DNA of 36,292 nucleotides from Candidatus Cloacimonadota bacterium (GTDB lineage Bacteria > Cloacimonadota > Cloacimonadia > Cloacimonadales > PWNZ01): NCBI GenBank assembly GCA_003564155.1, contig PWOA01000108.1, positions 1 through 36,292 of the forward strand. The letters are read 5' to 3'. The position numbers and the translations under genes were made by a program. Of this stretch, positions 34,336 through 36,292 are shown piece by piece. Position 1 is the stretch's first letter, and every line of letters begins with the position of its first letter. The notes beneath the pieces are model-generated. The model did no database searches and was not told the origin of the DNA. It saw only the letters and a list, made by a program, of their open reading frames with translations.

Positions 34336-35262
34336 CTACTTGTTGACCTGAAAAGTTATATCACCTTCTTTAAAAAAGGCTGCAATTTGTTTAGCTGCAG
34401 CAATCCCTGCATTAACATTGGCTTCCGAAGTTTGGGCTCCCATCTTTTTAGGAGTCATAAATACATTTTCAGCAAACTTGGATTCTATCTCTTGCCGGTT
34501 GGAAGGTGCTACATCAGTTGCATAGAGAAAATCCGATCTTTGTTCTAGCATAAGAACCAAAGATTCTTCATCAACAACTTCTGCTCGAGCGGTATTAACT
34601 AGCATAGCTCCTTTTTTTAATTTGCTCATTAATTCATAATTGACTGATCCGACGGTTTCTTTAACTTTGGGTAAATGAAGAGAGATATAGTCACATTTAC
34701 TATAAAGCTCTTCTGCTGAGTTAACGGGCTTCACTCCATCTGCAATCATATCGCTTTCTTTAACATAGGGATCATACGCATAAACTTCCATGTTAAACCC
34801 TTTAGCTATTGAAGCGACAAATTTCCCAACGTGACCGTATGCATGAATTCCGATTATCTTACCCCTTAATTCTGTTCCGCTTTTACCTGAGAAACACTTC
34901 CTCGATAAATAAATCATCATTCCAATTACTAATTCAGCTACAGCATTTGAGTTTTGCCCAGGTGTGTTCATAACTACTACACCTTTCTTGTTCGCTGCTT
35001 CTAAATCAACATTGTCGTAACCGGCACCGGCACGTACTACGATCTCCAATTTTGAGGCTCTCTCAATAATTTCAGAAGTTATTTTGTCACTTCTAACGAT
35101 TAGAGCATTAGCATCTGAAGAGTAATTAATTAGCTCTTCCACTGTTGAATATGATTCCAATAAAGAAAGATTATAACCTGCTGATGAAATAATCTTTTCG
35201 ATTTCTGTGACCGCTGCTTTAGCGAACGGTTTTTCAGTTGCAACAAGAATTTTTTTTGTCAT
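34336..35262 (-). CDS. serA: D-3-phosphoglycerate dehydrogenase-like enzyme, short type with Lys in place of the active-site His
   Basis: 308 residues, ATG at 35262 with GGAGGA 3-5 nt upstream. The 2-hydroxyacid dehydrogenase fold is clear: VVRAGAGYDNVDLEAA, NTPGQNSNAVAELVIGMMI, catalytic Arg226 in VNTARAEVVDEESL and DYISLHLPKVKETVG. It lacks the ACT regulatory domain. The dinucleotide loop reads GIHAYGHVG, with Ala141 where the first Gly of GxGxxG usually is. Where TPHxGxST is expected there is MTPKKMGAQTSEA, so Lys272/273 replaces the catalytic His. That combination matches the short 'type IIIK' PGDHs known from Entamoeba and some Bacteroidetes, from memory. It would start serine synthesis from 3-phosphoglycerate. 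The catalytic Glu is not placed with certainty (Glu258 or 260). Confidence 0.8.
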   Translation of the reverse strand: MTKKILVATEKPFAKAAVTEIEKIISSAGYNLSLLESYSTVEELINYSSDANALIVRSDKITSEIIERASKLEIVVRAGAGYDNVDLEAANKKGVVVMNTPGQNSNAVAELVIGMMIYLSRKCFSGKSGTELRGKIIGIHAYGHVGKFVASIAKGFNMEVYAYDPYVKESDMIADGVKPVNSAEELYSKCDYISLHLPKVKETVGSVNYELMSKLKKGAMLVNTARAEVVDEESLVLMLEQRSDFLYATDVAPSNRQEIESKFAENVFMTPKKMGAQTSEANVNAGIAAAKQIAAFFKEGDITFQVNK

Positions 35263-35605
35263 TGTTCCTCCAATTGTCTATCATTACTTTAAACTTAACT
35301 TCATTAATAATGGTAGAAATATCCTTGTTTTTGTCAACCTCTGTTTTTTAAGATCTCTGCTCGTAGAATGAACAATAAATTAAAAAGATTGAATTTGATG
35401 TGGTGGAATCTGGTGTTATGGTGGCTGTTTCCTTTCCGGTCTGGTCGGTAGCCATTCTTCCGGTTAGTCTTTCCATTCCACCTTGACCCGTAAGGTGATA
35501 AGCCTTTGATATGTCATTCTTGACATTCTCTTTATTGCTTTCCCGGTGTCCGTTACATAACTCCATGTCAGATATGTCAAAGCGTCTAAGTCCCTTTCAA
35601 ATGGT
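35263..35605. other. 343-nt region without a convincing gene
   Basis: Contains the probable promoter area of serA and a GC-richer stretch at about 35395-35560 with an 8-bp inverted repeat (GGTGGAAT at 35402-35409, ATTCCACC at 35476-35483), possibly chance. A 72-codon minus-strand frame (35348-35566) starts with a GGAG too close to the ATG and encodes a polar composition with no known motif; I do not believe it is a gene. Confidence 0.4.
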
Positions 35606-35827
35606 TCAATAATTCGCTGTTAGAACCAAGACCATTGTGGGGATGAAGTAGTTTCCGTCCCTAAACTTCCTTTGGATGATGAGTAACAGTAAGATTATAC
35701 TCAGAAAAACCACCACCAGTTGGCGCATTTGGTTTGGCGAGCCCGGAAAGGATGATGATACCAAAAAAGTGTATATTGTAAAAATAATGAAGGGAGCGGT
35801 TACGAAAAACCATCTTTTTTTGCTCAT
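35606..35827 (-). CDS. Small two-helix membrane protein, unknown family
   Basis: 73 residues, ATG at 35827 with AAGG about 8 nt upstream (CATAAGGAAAGGACA before the start). The N-terminal Lys/Arg (SKKRWFF) and two hydrophobic segments (WFFVTAPFIIFTIYTFLVSSS and LVVVFLSIILLLLIIQRKF) make a short inner-membrane protein. It starts 41 nt after the 2TM-domain gene on the same strand, so a small operon is likely. I do not recognise its family. Confidence 0.6.
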   Translation of the reverse strand: MSKKRWFFVTAPFIIFTIYTFLVSSSFPGSPNQMRQLVVVFLSIILLLLIIQRKFRDGNYFIPTMVLVLTANY

Positions 35828-35868
35828 TGTCCTTTCCTTATGAGTGGAAGCATTTTTTTCATATCTTT

Positions 35869-36177
35869 TCAGTTGGTACTACCAGATTCTATCTCCTTTA
35901 ATGCCATTTTTTCCGCCAAAGCTTCTTTGTTTTCGAACTCTCTATCGGCAAAAACTACACCGAAGATGAAATGCATTGTAAGACCAAACCCCCAGCCTGC
36001 TAAAGGCCAGTAGAACCAGATAGGGCTTCCTCGATCCACGTACAGGTTAATGGCAATCAAGCCGATGTTAATCAACACATATATTATGGCGTGTGTAATG
36101 AAATCGTTTTTAGCTTCCTTGAGTTCAATAGCACGATATGCTTTTTGATAGTCTTTAACCGATATCTCTTTCCCCAT
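35869..36177 (-). CDS. 2TM-domain membrane protein
   Basis: 102 residues. ATG 36177 is chosen because AGGAG lies 6 nt upstream; the frame is open to 36282 but the extra residues (WFLVLRCPE-type) come from the tandem repeat described separately. The core FITHAIIYVLINIGLIAINLY, then IWFYWPLAGWGFGLTMHFIFGVVF, is the '2TM' domain: two helices with a W-P-L-x-G-W-G-x-G-L-x-x-H centre. Such proteins occur near LytTR or two-component systems in Bacteroidetes. The N-terminal charged helix (EISVKDYQKAYRAIELKEAKN) and C-terminal helix lie on one side. Function unknown. Confidence 0.85.
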   Translation of the reverse strand: MGKEISVKDYQKAYRAIELKEAKNDFITHAIIYVLINIGLIAINLYVDRGSPIWFYWPLAGWGFGLTMHFIFGVVFADREFENKEALAEKMALKEIESGSTN

Positions 36178-36253
36178 AAGTATCTCCTTATTATGTCGTT
36201 TTTGTTTGTCTTTCTCACTACGCCTGTCAAGTCCACCTATTTCAGGACACCTC

Positions 36254-36292
36254 AGAACCAAGAACCAAGAACCAAGAACCAAGAACCAAGAA
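36254..36292. repeat. Heptanucleotide tandem repeat reaching the right edge
   Basis: The unit AGAACCA (minus strand TGGTTCT) is repeated five times plus four bases, perfectly, from 36254 to the end of the window and probably beyond. It lies about 77 nt upstream of the start of the 2TM-domain gene. On the minus strand it reads through in frame as a Trp-Phe-Leu-Val-Leu-Gly-Ser type peptide. Confidence 0.95.

Noticed and set aside
35369-35452. 27-residue plus-strand frame with a Trp/Leu-rich hydrophobic stretch
   Set aside because: No ribosome binding site and short enough to occur by chance.
35348-35566. 72-codon minus-strand frame
   Set aside because: Polar, no known motif, GGAG only 2 nt from the ATG, lies in a stretch with unusual composition and no conserved context.

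Overview
The window comes from an AT-rich Gram-negative-type bacterium. Evidence for the lineage is the FlgD-like/T9SS-type C-terminal sorting domain of the secreted 970-residue protein, a large secreted subtilase with a Ca-loop-like 'DGDGDGIPNPGE' segment, two outer-membrane barrel-like proteins, and AGGAGG-type ribosome binding sites. Together these suggest the FCB superphylum. Candidatus Cloacimonadota is my best guess, made from family resemblance only. No rRNA, tRNA, CRISPR array, IS element, prophage or integration site was seen. The region reads as chromosomal core with scattered odd genes.

Layout. (1) 1-5036, minus: a subtilisin-like protease cut by the left edge, and a secreted multidomain protein with a sorting tail, separated by a clear terminator. 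(2) 5316-13517, minus: a long housekeeping run of nudix, valS, ykvA-like, rdgB, phosphomannomutase, nfeD and slipin. (3) 13791-14321, plus: a small outer-membrane-like protein, ending in a hairpin that faces a minus-strand malic enzyme (14449-15915). (4) 16209-25039, plus: PhoH/PIN ATPase, an alanine racemase with a 300-residue unknown tail, adenylate kinase, a KtrB-like K+ channel subunit with an extra four-helix N-terminus, its KtrA/RCK partner, a translationally coupled membrane PAS protein with no output domain, and an RluD-type pseudouridine synthase. (5) 25077-29654, minus: iron-type alcohol dehydrogenase, a multi-cluster FAD/Fe-S oxidoreductase and a DadA-like FAD oxidoreductase, probably a dehydrogenase complex for an amino acid, amine or related substrate. 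(6) 29768-34255, minus: ribD, a zinc-finger/TPR protein, nadE, a stand-alone pyruvate-kinase-C-like protein and an outer-membrane barrel protein. (7) 34336-35262, minus: a short 3-phosphoglycerate dehydrogenase-like enzyme with Lys where His is expected. (8) 35606-36292, minus: two small membrane proteins and a heptamer tandem repeat at the right edge.

The best candidates for something undescribed are the C-terminal domain of the alanine racemase and the KtrB/KtrA/PAS group, where a potassium uptake system carries both an extra membrane domain and a coupled sensor-like protein without a kinase. The FAD/Fe-S/Fe-ADH cluster and the lysine-type PGDH are interesting variants of known themes. Residue positions were counted by hand from translations and may be off by one or two. 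All family assignments are from motif recognition, not database searches.
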